Shown in pieces: positions 35,045 through 49,092 of a stretch of 64,000 nucleotides of DNA. This DNA comes from Hydractinia symbiolongicarpus (lineage: Eukaryota; Cnidaria; Hydrozoa; Anthoathecata; Hydractiniidae), in the NCBI RefSeq assembly GCF_029227915.1, contig NC_079882.1, forward strand, positions 7,812,001 to 7,876,000, given 5' to 3'. A model generated the notes under the pieces. That model was not told where the DNA came from. It saw only the letters and a program-made list of their open reading frames with translations, and searched no databases. Made by a program: the position numbers and the translations under genes. Position 1 is the stretch's first letter, and each line of letters opens with the position of its first letter.

Positions 35045-36884
35045 GTATGTTATTTATGTATTAGCTATTATGCTGTCTGTTCTACGTTCTGTTACTTTTG
35101 GATAAACAAAACAGTAAATCAGATTAGTGTTGGAACCCTAGGATTCTCACTCCCTGGGGTGAAAATCTATCCATTCAACTATAACTTTTGATCTACTTAT
35201 TTATTTAGCTAAAATTTACGTGCTTTTTTCTTCCAAAACTCAAAAAAATTGGTATCAAACAATCAAAAAATTATTTGATTTTTGATCATGTGATACCAAT
35301 TTTTAAAACATCTGGCGATTCTGTTTGCAATATACTTCATTGTGGTTTTTGTTGAGTTTTGTGATATTTTTTGTTATTTCTGAAATTTTGTGTATTCACA
35401 AAATGCCCAAAATTTAAATACCAGTGTAAGTGTCAGCAAAAAATATTGGAAATTTAGGGTACTTCAGACAACTGCTGTGGAGTGTAAGGGTTTAAGTAAA
35501 AAATGATTCACATAAACAAATCTTCATTAGATTGTAATTTAAATGTGTTATCACTCTTAAAAAATAAAGTTTTTTATTCAGTAACATCAAAATTCTAAAT
35601 CCTAATATATCACAGCTGTGGCATGGAAAATGATACTGCTTCTGTTAATTTTTTCTTTAAGAAGGTCAGATTTGGATATTTTCACAATAAACTTTTATTT
35701 GCAGGTGGCTTTCAAGGCTGTTGTTTTTCATAAGTTCATTCAATTTATTCCAATGCTAGATAACCAAGTCATCATTTTTTAGGTATTGTATCTGGTTTCT
35801 ACTTTCATGAAAATATACCGTCCCATGGTAAATATATCACTTTTATATTCGGATGCATTAAACAACATTAGCCATGTTGAAGAGTTATGGTTTTAACAGA
35901 AAGAAAAGTTTGCAGGTATTTTGACAAAAGTTGACACAAAACTTAAATATTTAAGTTTAATTTAGTTTTGTGTTGAAACAAGAAATTCACATTCACTTAT
36001 AAAATATTGTTTTATTGCTTACAAAAATATACAACTAAATGTTTCCACAGGCATCTTGTGACATGTTTCTTAATGTTTTTTTGCATATCTTTAAGCTTCA
36101 ATCAATCTTGATCACATTTTTCAGACAATAGCAGTATTTCAAATAGTTAAAAGGTCTGCTTGTTTTAAAAAACCTCTTATGCTTATGCAGTCATGAAAAA
36201 TAAAATTTGAAAACATCTAAATTTTTAAAAACATCTGAAAATTGCATTGACTTCTTTGGGCTACAAAATCACTACTTTAGCAAATGCTTAGGTGCGGTGG
36301 AAAGCTCTAACATTTTCAATCTTAAATTACGAAATAATTCTCATGAGGGCCCAGAAAAACCTAAATATTTAAAAAAGAAACATGCTGACGTCAGCAAAAA
36401 TCAACTTCTTTTGGGGTTTTGTGTCTATCCAAATCCACTGTGATCAATGACAAGTGAACATTCACAAGTTCGAAACACTTCAATCTTATAAAGAGAAAGT
36501 TAAAATTTGCAGTCTACAATCCTGGTCTCAACAAATTTTAACCAGGATTGTAGATTTCAGATTTGTTAGGAATTTTTTTGGTTTTTACTACATGCAAATT
36601 CCTTTATTCATAAAATTCATTATTAATAATCTATTTTTTTCTTTATTTTAATTTCAAAAAGTTACACTCCCCATGTAGCCAATCTCACAAGAAGCATAAA
36701 TGTTCTCTTTTAATTGTTTTAAGCCGCATTTTTTTAATTTTTTGCATTTTAAAAGATTGATATTCATGCTTCGTTTTCTCTTTTAGAAAACTTGATAAGT
36801 CAGATTTTTGCTAAAACTTTCAACATCCTATTTGTGGTGGTCAGTGTGTTAAATGGTGTATGCAATACTGTGAGAATGCTGCTT

Positions 36885-36902
36885 CCCCCCCCCCCCCCCC
36901 CC
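36885..36902 (+). repeat. Poly-C followed by poly-A tract
   Basis: An uninterrupted C run of about 18 followed at once by an A-rich run. Length may be unreliable in assembly. Confidence 0.85.
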
Positions 36903-39073
36903 AAAAAAAAAAGAAAAAAAATTATTTTGACATCTAAAAATCTTCATTATTTTTATATCATAATTTTTCTAAGTAAATTAGTAATTAGGTAAACTAAGAT
37001 CAATTCGAATGTGTAGGCTTGTGATAGAAATAGCTGAAATTACAAGAAGGAGTTCAGGAAACACCACCAGAGAATTTGTACTTCAGTGTTAATTGGTGTT
37101 GGAGTAATTCAGCATTGTTTTGATGCTTCCAATTCTCATGGTAGATAAAGGTATTTTTTAACTTTTTCTTTGAAGTGCAATATCAGAGATGAAATTAAAT
37201 GTTAGGAATGTTAAATATAAATGTTATAAAGGTGGAACTATGTTGTTTTCCATGTAAAAAGGAAATTTGAAATTCACAAATGAAAATAGTTTTCTAAAAT
37301 TTAACTTTAGTAAAGAAATTTCTAAAAACAAGTAAACTTATGTTTTGTATACCTATCACATGAAATGTCATTATTTTTATAGAAAATTTTTTTTATAATT
37401 AGGTATGTGTGTACAAGATTACTAGAATGTAAAGCTCTGAATCAATTAGTCCCAATTAAATAACTGACAGCTGATTAATTAATATGGTACTCCATTTGTG
37501 TACGCTTATCTTTTTTTAACATTTTATCTTTTCCTGTTGCTGAACGAAACTTCATAAGTATATTCCTTATCTCTTTTTTAAGTCAATAAGTAAATACATG
37601 TACTATTCTAAATTTATCCAATTCATCATTTAGTTCCTGCCTCATTAGACAATTAGAATAAAACTTTCTGTGAAGCTCTCTTATAAGTGATCAATTTTTA
37701 AATGGTTAATAATTATTGCTAATAAAAGCTAAACAATTCTTGTATAGTAATAAAAAACTGTAATTATTGAACTGTGGCTTAAAAAATTTTATTTTTTGTT
37801 AGATGATTCAATTAGAAAAAGTATATCTTGATAGTTTGAAATTCTGCAACACAAAAGACCAACATCTTTTATTTGTGTTGGGAGTACATTTTTTAAAAAA
37901 ATTGTTTTTATGCAAGTAAATTTTTGTTTTTACTAGTACATTTTTGTCCAGATTTTTATTAGATATGCAAGAATTATTGGGATGACCTGTTGAACCATGT
38001 CACCTCTGTGGATGAAAATAGGTTGCTCTATGTTTGTTGTTAGTTTTTCTTGCATGGGTATTAAGTTATAAATTCAAACTTAATTAACAACACTTTAAAA
38101 GATTAGTATTTATTGTTTTAATTTTTTCTTTAATCAATGAGTTATCTTTTATCCACTATTATTTGCTTGAGTTTGTCTAACCGTAATGATAAACACTAAT
38201 TGTATCATAGGAAAGTATGTCTAAAGTTAAATGCTTTTTATTCTCTAGAGTGGTACCAATGAATAAGAAGATCAGATAAAATTGCAGAGCTTGTGCCGCA
38301 ATTTTCTAGCTCAGATTTGTATGCTAAAAGTTGTTATCAGCTCTCTCTCTTTTTTAATTAATATTGAAACATTATACACATAATGTTGGTTGTTTATTTT
38401 TTTCAAAAAAAGTTTTATATTAAACACACTCAAGCTGTTCCATTCATTCCATTCAGTTTTTTTTTGTTGTTGATTTGTTTGAAATCAAGTTGTTTCAAGC
38501 TAGGAAAGATCATCAGCTGTTTTTTTTTATATTTGTTCAAAAACTTTTCTCTTGTTTTATGGTAATACATAATTTGACAGCTGTTTGGTTTGAGGTTGTT
38601 AAAAGCTTAAACCTTAGATAATTTAAAGCAAAATATTTTACAAGCTCTATCTGTTTGTGGGTTAAATATGAAATAGCTTAAAATATCTTATTATGTTATA
38701 TATATGTTATATAAAAAAGGTTATAAATTTAAAATAAGTAGAATTACTAATAAGTAGAATTAACTGTTTTTTTTAATAAGCAAGCATCAATATCTCAGGC
38801 AGTCTTCAAGGAAATGTTGCAAAAATAACCTATTAGCAGCCAAACTCTTCAAGGGTTTTGTTTAATGATTTTGGTTGTGCATGCAACCAAGCACATTTTT
38901 TCTTAAAATTATTTAACTACTGATGACTCAAACGTTTTAATCTAAAAATGAAAACATTTCACGTTTTCATCATTGTGTTATATCCTATTTTATTTTTAGC
39001 TTATAAAGTGTTTTGCAAAATGTTGAAAAAAAAACGACAGTGTCATTTTGATTTTTTTTATTATACAACTGAA

Positions 39074-39160
39074 TCTAGACTATAATGCTCGCTGTCTGTG
39101 TGTGAGTTAAAAATGGTAGCTGCCAGTAGTGACGTGAATTGCTGTGGATTTTTTCACAGG
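39074..39160 (+). mobile_element. Short Helitron-like remnant
   Basis: Starts TCTAGACTATAATG, continues into a GCTGTCTGTGTGTG stretch, and ends with the hairpin CTGTGGATTTTTTCACAG. This is the same start-plus-hairpin layout as the units at 1-352, only about 90 bp long. No CTRR end is clear. Confidence 0.35.
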
Positions 39161-39885
39161 TTTAAATTTTTTGTTACATCTTACTCTTCCTTGCTTGAAT
39201 AAGGATCCACTATTGTGGTTGAACGTTTCTAATTCACTTGACACTCAGCAATTTTAATGTTTTTTAACAAAGCATGCAAGCAAATGCTATTTCATGTTTA
39301 AAATTTTTTACAGATGTGGGAAATTTGAATTAGAAAAGTAGTCTTGTTAGAGTTGTTGCGACAACTTTTTGAAAAAAAATGGTAATCCTTTTCTTTTCCA
39401 AAAAGTTGTAGCACTAATATCTTGCAGTCACATTCCTAATGCAACTTGAAATAACTTTTTTATTTGCTTGCTTATAAATAATTTATGTTGCTGGTTTAAG
39501 CTTTAGCTCTATGCAGGTGCTGTTTTATACATCTTGTATAAATACTATTGGTTTTCTTTTCTCTTTATTTTCCTTTTGTCAAAACAATAAATCTATTTTA
39601 TATCTAGTACAATCCCAAGGTACTCTTCAATAATAGTAAGTAAGATATTTAAATAGAAATAAAAAAAGTTGGCAAATATTTTGTGTTGGTTTACATGATT
39701 TGTTGTATGCAATACCACAAAATTCATCTTTGATAAAAATACTTATTGTTTGTTTATTTTCCAAATGTAATTCTTATTCGAAATTATTGAATTTTTGTGA
39801 AACAATTTATTACTGTGAAAATTTATCATTTCTTGAACATGATAGTTTAGTAGGCGACGTTTTGGGAGATCCTTCTTCCATCATC

Positions 39886-39973
39886 AGGCAAAGTAAAATA
39901 ATGTTGCGCATGTATTTATATAGTTGCAGAGGATCAACTATATAAATACATGCGACATCATTTTACTTTGCCT
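39886..39973. repeat. Near-perfect 39-41 bp inverted repeat (hairpin)
   Basis: Left arm 39886-39926, 8-nt loop, right arm 39935-39973. The arms pair throughout except at the middle, where the left arm has TTGCGC against a shorter right arm. The left flank (39852-39885) on the minus strand reads CTGATGATGG ... AAAACGTCG, resembling the ends of Penelope-like elements. No coding sequence. Confidence 0.75.
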
Positions 39974-42820
39974 CCACAGTAATATGAATACCGAACAGAC
40001 AAACCAAAATAATATCTTCAATAAAACAATTTATTCTTTTTAATTTTCCTATAGAAGCATGAGGAACTTTTTAAAGTATCTTGTGTTTAATATATACCTA
40101 CTTTCTGTGTGTGAAAATATTTAATAAAGAATCTTCAATGGAAGTATAGTCTTTTCTGGGAGCCGTGGATTTCCTGTTTCCAGTTTTGTATGAAGACATT
40201 TTTTAAAACACAGTTAATACTGCTGATATTTAGCACGAAACATTGACAAGTTGTTGTACATACGCATTTTCACACGAAAAGTAATTAAATTTAAATCATC
40301 CTTACACAAAACTTGTTTTGAGTATGTTGAAGTAGATTTTCTTTTCAAAATGTACATCATGGTTTAATACGGTTTAATTTTTCATGATTAGCATCATTGT
40401 TGTGACATTATAGGAACCTAACCCTATAACCAAGAAATTAAAATATTTTAGTTCAGAGATCTCAGTTATACGTCCTGAAGATGATATGACTTTCTCGTTT
40501 TGGTTATCAAAGTAATAATGTTTCTAATTGTTTGATTATACAATATTGTCAATGGAATATTTGGCAAATGCATAGACCTTGCCAGGCTGTAAGGTAACCA
40601 CAATTCTCCCATATAACCGCTTCTAGATATAAGGGCATAACATTACCACAGCATTTTGCATCTGGTTATGAAAAGCATGGTTAAACATGTGTAAACATTA
40701 ACATGAATTGATTGTTAGTTTTTTCGCAACTTCACTTCCTTTTTGCTTGTTTTAGATTCCACGTGAAGGGATTAACGTAATGATAACTAAATTTATGCAA
40801 GCTTAAGGTTTAGTGTTATTATGAATTTCTTTATGAAATTTGAAATTGTAGTCATCTTAGTCAAACCTTCTGATACTTCCAAAATTTTGCCTACTACTAA
40901 TGTTTTTCAATGTTACATGGATTGTAAAATACATGTTTTATTCTCGTGTCGGCATAAAAAAACAAATGTAAACAACCTCTAAATATGTCAAGAGTTTTTA
41001 CCAGTAATGACTTGTTTGTGGTGAAGCACATAGTAAGAAGAAATTTAGTGTTTTACTTTTCTAGATGAATGGTGTTTATTAGTTTTAAAAAATGGAATTA
41101 AACAAGTCTAAAAATATTTGTTTCTACCTGCAGGATGCCAATGTGTGATTGTATTAAAAATTAAAAAAATTTATAACAATAAAAAAATTTATAACATATA
41201 TTTATTTATAATGTTTGACCTTGGGTCACTTCTCTTTGCTCCGAGCATGAGTAATTTTCTTATTTTGTTTTCTGTCTCTGTAAATGTTATTTTGAGGTTT
41301 GATATGTATCCATTAACGAGATTTGATTGCTACCAATGATTAGATTTGCTTCACCACAACAATACAAAAGCGTAGTCTGTTTTTATATTTCTCAATTTAT
41401 CGAAGGAGTATGAAAGTTGGCATTTTTTTTACAGGAAATGTAGTTTTTTTATGAATTCTTCCTTAACAGTAGTGTTGACTGTATCTACTACAATTTTTAG
41501 TTGACAATGATTTAAATTAACTTGCCAGGAATGCTAATTTTGTTTCCAGAGTTGCCTAACTTTGTTAGTTGAGAGCTATGAAAGCAATTTTCAACTAAAA
41601 AGTTATAGGATGACAACATTGATTGATCCTATAACGAGAATTTATTACTTATTATCCCACGAAACATTTTGGTGCAGAATTTAGTCAGATTTCTTGTACA
41701 ATTCATGGGCAAGCCCATAATCACTGATGGAGGAAGTGTTACGATCAAACAAATTTAATATATAACTGTTCTTGTTGACTTGTGGCAGTAGCTTATCTAT
41801 TCAGAGATGTCCATTCTTCTTTGGACATTTTTTAAGGGTGATTAAAATGATTTATACCTATCATCACTATAGGAACTAATGGTGTTAAGAATTAATTAAA
41901 TCAGAATAACAAGGGGGTGTTGTTAACATATTAAAGCAAAGCTGTGTGTGTATTTTATAGTAAAAACATATATTGTAAACCTCCCTGAGTTTAGTCTTCC
42001 AGTGTACTTGCCCCCTCTCATAAATCAAAAACAGATTGCATATTACAATTCATTATGTAAAATGAAGTGTGACATTAGATCAAGTGAGCTTTTTTTACTT
42101 CTTGTTAAGACTGCTTGTAATTGCTTTGAAAAATATTGTTGTCAATAATTCAATTGTTAAATAATTTTTTATTGATTTTGGATTTTTTTTAATCGTAATT
42201 ATTATATACTTTTCTTTTCTTTTTTATCTTTGGAAAGTTAGTTTCTTTTTATGTGTGGCTCAATTACTCAATCTGTGCTTATAGTATAATGTGCCAACAT
42301 TTTTGAAATACGCCATGTATTTTTTATGGTAATGACTTGGTTTTGGAGATATACCTTTTCATACTTTTCCTGCGTTATTCGGTAGATTGGATCAGTGCAG
42401 AACTCTTCTGTTAGGTATATTATTAGTTCTGAGATCTCTGAACTGTTGTCTCCAAATGATGATAAGCAAGTGGCTAAGTGTGAAACAACACTAAGAGTTA
42501 ATCTTTCCAGAGATTAATATTCTTTATTTTGTTTGTTATTTTATTTAAAGAATAGATAAAGCTGGGGCAGCTGGAGTTCTTCCTCTCTTTTTTATAGAAG
42601 AAAACTTTTTTCGTAGCTGTGCTTCTACTTTGCGTTTATAACACATTCCATTGGATTTAGTATAGAATGACATGACACATTGGATATTAGCCTTGCCTTT
42701 GTAAATTTTTCATTTTCATGTGGACTTAATTTTTATTTTTATTTTTTTGTGCAAATCTTGTTGTTTTTTTAAAATATTAGTTTAACACTTCATATCTAAT
42801 AATATTTTGTCTCTGTGCAG

Positions 42821-42842
42821 GAGAGTCCCATCCCAAGTACAG
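42821..42842 (+). other. Candidate 22-nt microexon (very tentative)
   Basis: A 22-nt stretch between a strong acceptor (TGTCTCTGTGCAG) and a donor (TACAG/GTGAAC). If real it would be a 5' non-coding exon of the downstream gene. Such pairs also arise by chance in AT-rich DNA. Confidence 0.18.
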
Positions 42843-45442
42843 GTGAACATAAATGTACATTTTTTGTAATTCATTGATAAGTATGTTAGCTAATATTTTA
42901 TTTCTAAAGAATTAATATCAGTTGTGGTAACAGTGCTTAGCCCTTCTTTGTTTGGAATCAGGAGAATGTCAGCAAAAGCTAATTATTTATGGGGGAAGAG
43001 TTGGGTTTTTTTGTTATGCAAACAAGTAAAAATAATAAATTATATAAAAAGTAAAAGAATTGTGCAAAGATTAATAATGCTAGAAGTGTTAAACTGAGAT
43101 TTGAAAAAAAACATCTTGATATTAAGTAGGTGTTTTGTTGAGAAGATTTTGGTATTAATGAATTTCAAAAGTACAGAATGCATAGGTGGTTCTTCAATGA
43201 ACTGTAGTAATTCTTAAACATTGATTGGAATATAGAAGCATAGGTTATTTTAGCAGCTTATATTTTTACCTTGTAAATAACATTAGGAACAAATTTTTTC
43301 TCTTCTTGTTGCCATGCAACCTCATGCTTTGCACAAAGGAATGAGTGAGTAACATGTGTTTGGAACAATAGTGTGTATTAGAAAAGTGTTTTCTGCTTGT
43401 GTTGTGTTAAGTGAAGTTCTATGAACTGATTTTCTCTGTTTACATAGTTTTGTTGTTGTTTTTTGTGAGAAATGTTTTTAAAAAACATACAAAATAATGT
43501 CAAAGTTTCTTGCATCGGGATAGTGATGTTTTTTTAATAATGTTCAGGCTTGATATAAAGACTTTATTTTCTATGTATGTTTAAATAATATAGGCAAATC
43601 AAGTAATTAGATTAATTCTGTCAATTCACCAGTGCAATATTTGTGAAAATTTCTCTTCTGCATGTACAAACAGATTTTTGGTAGATTTGTTTTTGTGGTT
43701 TAAGAGTTGTGTCAGTTAATCCCTTAAAAAAATTTAAACTTTGTTTTTATTTCTTTTCAAGTTAAGTATTTGTTTGAACACTTCTTGTTACTGGTAGTCA
43801 GACGATTACGATTCCTTTCAGTAAATTTTCCCCTGTATACTGATAGAAAATCTTGTATTTACTGTTAGATCAGTTGACACTGCTTTAAATTATTTTGTGT
43901 TTTGTATGCTAAAGCATGGTAAAGTCTCTGAGTGCTTAACTGCAAATGTATTTCGTGTACCCTGTGGTGGAGAGTGTAATAGGATAATTTTTTTTTGAGT
44001 GTGTCCAGGCCACAAGGATTCTGGTTAAAAGCTCTGTTATGTTGGTTGTCAAGACAATTTTGGTGTTAACATAATAGCATCAAACAAACAAAACTGTTTA
44101 GAGGTTTTTAATTTCTGATGGTTAGCTAATTAAACGCACACGCACGTGTATTGGCACATTGTTGTATTACTGCTGTAATGAAATATACACCTGGTTTTTT
44201 GTTTTCGAGTGCTTTCAAAGTTTTAAAGTTTATTTCATTTAAGAGGTATTGTAACCTCATTTATTTTCTCCCTTAAAAAGTCAATGTTGATTAGTTTGTT
44301 GCTCGTCAATTATTAATGAGTGTAAATTAATACTTTTTTTCTTCTGTTCTGGTTCATTAATCCTCTTTGTGTATGAAAGATCATTAATCTATGCATAATT
44401 AGCATTCATAATACGGTGTGAATATAGTTCATTTTTCATCCAAATTATGCAAATTAAATATGTTTATTTTATTGTTTTGTTTATTATTGTAGCTAATACT
44501 ATTTAAAGAGGAATGAGGTATTAGGTTGCAATGATTTTGGTGTTTTGTACATAGTTTTTAAGGTCCAAGGTCAAGTACTGTACATTGATATTTAAATAAA
44601 AATAAAAAGGTAGAAGAGCAGTTATGCATTATTTATAAAAAAAATTCACAGAAAAGCATATTCCAGGCGTTCAAGGCTGATTGAATATCAAATATCTTAA
44701 GCAGAGCTTTTTTCTTAGATATTCCAAAAATTTCAACTAAGCATTTCTTTTTGTATAATTTTGTACATTCGCATAATCTGTTTCATTTTGTTACTGCTAA
44801 TCAATTTTAATGCATACTGTATGGAATTAAAGTTGGATGGCCATACCAGGTCAAATAATGTTGCATTGAATGGTTGTTGTTTTTTCAATCAAGACTGAAA
44901 AGGATGTTTACTGTTTTCCCATGAGTAAACTACCCACAAAGTCTGTAAATATGTCAGAATGAAAAGAGATGAATTGGATATGATTACAAGTTGGAGATGA
45001 TTGAGAGAATAAATTTGCAATCCTCTGCATTGAGGATATTTATAAAGGCTATAAAGTCACCTGCAATTGTCATTTCAATAGAATAAAAATTTTTTTTTTT
45101 ACTCAGTTTAAAAAATGATACAATTCTAGTGAATTTTAAAATTATGATCTATGTAATTAAAAATTTATGAAAGTGGTTCAACTTACTATAATCGCTGAGG
45201 TTTTTTCAGGTTGAATGAGTTGTCATTTTTATAATTTTAACTTGTATATCTCATTTGAAAAGGTGACAAGTTGTAGAACGGCCACTTGTGTTAAAGATAG
45301 AGAAGAAGATAAAGGATTATTCATAGTGTGTATTAAATGGTTGTTTCTTTTATGAATGCAAATGAGAAAAATGCATTCAATGCTGCTGGATTTTTTATCA
45401 CATTTTTTTATTAGTATCACTCATTTGTTAGTTGTATTGACA

Positions 45443-45560
45443 GAAATATGAGGGAGAAGAAAGGGATGAAGAAGAAGAGGAAGAAGAAAAAGTAGAAGAA
45501 GAAGAAAAAAAAATAAGGAAAAGGAAAAAGAAAAGAAAACACACAGAAGAAAAGATAGAA
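45443..45560 (+). repeat. GAA/GGAA purine tract
   Basis: About 120 bases almost purely A and G, with GAAGAA and GGAAAA phrases. Low-complexity DNA. Confidence 0.75.
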
Positions 45561-46641
45561 AGTTTTTAGCAGTATAAATTTGTTGATATCTTTGTTATCC
45601 TTTTGAGCATTTTTTGAAGTATGTTTATGGTTGTTTGTTCATAATACTCAAAAAAACTGTGTTTACTTTTAGCATGATACAAAAAACAGGTGAAGTTCTA
45701 CACATTCCCCAAATAATGTTCAACAAGAAAGTGCTATTTTTGTAAAGATATGTTCCTTTTAAATGAATCTTAGCCTTGTGAATCACCTTGTCTGCATGCT
45801 GTTAATAAGTGTTTTATAGCAATGATAATAATGTTCCAAATGTGTGTGAAAATTGGTAAAGTGAAGTTTTATTGTTGCTAGCTAGATAGCTTGAGCATTA
45901 AAAACATGCTCTTTGTGAAGTAAAATTAAAAGCAAGAAAGAAGCAAAAAGCATCCTTGCATTAGTAATGAAGATAGAGTTGTTGTTTTTTTGTTTTTATA
46001 TACTTATTAGCTGATGTATAATAAACGTTTTTGTTGTATGACTCTCTAAATATTTTTATAAAAAATATTGTTTTCTTACACGACTTCTATTTCAGGCCTC
46101 AATCTCCTGATCTTTAAAAGATTTTAGAAGATAGAAAAAAGTAAACTTTAATGTTATTATTTCTTTTAGAAAATATCAGTAAAAATGTTTTTGTGATTTG
46201 GGTGATGCAAGAAATTGCAAGCCTGTTGTTATCCTGTGAATATATTAGCCTGCTTTTTACTTGTTTTTAAATGTTTTTATTTGTCTGGTATGTACAATGT
46301 AAACACTCCTCAATGATGTTCTTTCGGATTATGACACTGGACATGAGTAATGTGAAATTGCTTACATAAAATTTGTGTGAAGTACTTAAGTCAAACGAGA
46401 AGTTTGTTTGGACTGTTTACATGTTCTTGTTAGTGTTATTATTGCAGGGGTTAACTTTTTCTTAGAAATTTATTTGTAGATGATGGAATTTATTTGTAGA
46501 TGATGGATTTCTGTGTATTGTAAATTATGTATGTAGTCTTGAGTAATTTTCTACATCAATGCCTCATGTTTTTTTTTATTTGTATTTAGAAAAAAAACAA
46601 CAAAAATTAAAATAATTGTAATAACATAATGATAGTGAAAA

Positions 46642-49054
46642 ATGGGCGATTTTAATGGAACTATGGGCGATTTTGGTGGCTTTGTGTCCGATAATTTTGT
46701 TGGTGGCGGAGGTGGTAACTTTAATGGTCTGAATCCACCGCAAATCCCTCCAGGTCCACAGCTGCAACAACAGCAAATGGCGGGTAAGTTTTTGTTTATG
46801 AATCCAACTGTCGTGTTTTTTTGAGTTTGTGTCAATACTGAACTTGTGTACCCAGAGTTGCGCTTGAGCTGACATGTTCTTAAAATACACGTGAGATAAA
46901 TACATACTTTGCTTTGGGATTTCAGGTTTAAAATAAGTCTATTGTTTGGAACAATAGAAAAATTAAAATAATGACCAGCTTGCTTGAAGTTTTGGTATTC
47001 TTATAAAAAAAGTGTTTAAATTTATTTCTTTTGCTAAGTTAAATAAACCAGTGTGATTTTCACATGAAAGTACTTATATATTATTTCACATTTCTTCCTC
47101 TTACACCAAGGCGCGACAAAATTTGTAATCTGTATCTCATTTCTCTAGCATCTTGTTAAGTTATGGGAAAGAAAATATTAAATGAAAGTGACTTTTGTGA
47201 CTATCTTGAACCGTTTAAGTTGTTAGCAGAAATGTGATAGAATATAATTACTGCACTTTTTTTACATATCTTTTGTGAAAAATATACTCTCTAATTAAAA
47301 TTAAAAAAAAAACACGTGACATCGTCAGGTCATGACATCACACGTGTCATCAATAAGTTTTGTTTACATAACGTCAATCATCAAAAAAATAGAAGCTTTT
47401 CACTTTATGTTTAAACAGCATTACTCTGTCAATCTTTTATTTTTTGATGACCTAATGTTTCTGATTATAAGCAGTATACATGTAATGAGTGACATATGCT
47501 GAGCCCATGATGATGTAATTAAATGCCATTATACAGAGAGCTATTATAAACTAAACTAATAGCTTTTCTTTGTTGCAGAAAGTAACGTATAATGGGGAAA
47601 CAATTAAGCCGGAATTTTGATTATCTGACGACCATTCTTTAACGTGTTGAATTTTTTTTTATGTGTTTCAACAAAATCGTTAAAGGAACTGAAATGAAGT
47701 TTAAAACAAATTATGATTAGTTTTTATTTTAAGTGGTTAATTTTTTATTTATTGTTATTATTAGACTTGGCAGATTAATGAAAGGGTAATTTAACCCACA
47801 CCTCTGACTTTCATTAATTTTTTTGTCAGCTTTAATTATTTTTTTTAGAGAGTGTTGATTTTGTTTTTTCTTGTTTCAGCCATCAACAACCGGCTGAAAA
47901 GAAAGTTTATAACGTGCTTGTTATTTTCATTTGTTATTTTTTACTGTTTAGAAAATATTCAACTTAGCATGGAACAGCATATACAGCAAACGAACGATAG
48001 GTTGAAATGTATACAAAGAGACCTGAGTTCGATGCAAACATTTCAAGGTGCTGCACGTGAACTACTAGAGTGGTGCGGGGATGCTCGTGCATTTCAACCG
48101 GCTTACGAACAAAATTTGATGCATTGCTTAACGGTATGGAATATGTTTCACTGTGTGTTCTTGAATGTAATGAATATTTTAGTGGCTGGAAGGAGAGACG
48201 TGGTAAACATGTGCTAAAAGTGGATTTTGAAAGGTTTTTTTATGTAGTACTGTATGGCTATGAAAGTGAACTTTGGATTAACTACAAGGATTAAACTTGA
48301 TAAAGTTGATTATGAGATTGAAAAAAAAGACAGTGCTGTCAATTTGTCTTCTGTGTTTATTTTTTTATTAACGATATTTTGATTTGTTTACAAGACATGT
48401 CGACAGCATTCTCATAGCTTTTTCCGAAGCGTTTTTTTGTTGTTGTTGTTGTTAAATAATTACTGAGTCAGCATTTTGTTGTGATTTACTCAGAAAGAAC
48501 CCCGTCTGTGACTTCTAAGCGTCTTGATGTTTTATACCTCGGTGAAAGTTAAGTTATTCTATGTTTATTTGTTTTTGTTCTAGATTGTCAGTAAAGTTGC
48601 ACCGTTGCAAGGTTATGATATTGACTTAGGTAAGGTGAAGCTGTTGTTGAAAACGAAACTAGGAAGTGAAAAGCATGCTCTATAGTTCATAGTATTTCAC
48701 TGATTTAAACCTATTGATCCTGATAATATCCATTAATGAAAGAATTTATTAAGCTTTTTCCATTCCTGGCCATTTTTTGACAGCGGGTCGCCTTTTGTTT
48801 GTTTTATTTGCAACAGCTAAGTGTATGTTTGTTTTGATTTGTTGTTTACGTTATGTCTCTTAGGTTACCGCTTACTGGCAGTGTGTGCCGCCCACCGCGA
48901 AAAACTTTCCAGGAAATCTTCAGGTGAGAATCTCCTCCTAACTCCCCCCTTTTTTAATTATAGGTGCGAAAAAGTTTAGTCAGTGAACATTTCTTATTTA
49001 TGACTAGTCACTGCTATCTGTTATATTATTTTTTATATTTTAATATATATTCCA

Positions 49055-49092
<38 letters not shown>

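Larger units (their letters stand above)
29281..46589. other. 17-kb AT-rich region without a supported coding gene
   Basis: No reading frame with a recognisable domain or a convincing exon chain was found on either strand. The region lies upstream of the plus-strand ZMIZ-family gene and may hold its promoter, 5' non-coding exons and long introns. Small repeats within it are listed separately. Confidence 0.5.

Noticed and set aside
36792-36992. 66-codon frame across the poly-C/poly-A run
   Set aside because: The homopolymer creates an artificial proline-lysine stretch, and nothing around it looks coding.
41605-41637. TTATAGGAT ... ATCCTATAA short inverted repeat
   Set aside because: A 9-bp stem in AT-rich DNA is easily expected by chance, and no flanking signal supports a function.
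47852-47951. Hydrophobic N-terminal extension of ZMIZ exon 2, as if a signal or membrane segment
   Set aside because: It is the T-rich tract before the acceptor at 47950-47951. ZMIZ proteins are nuclear and the match to relatives starts after it.
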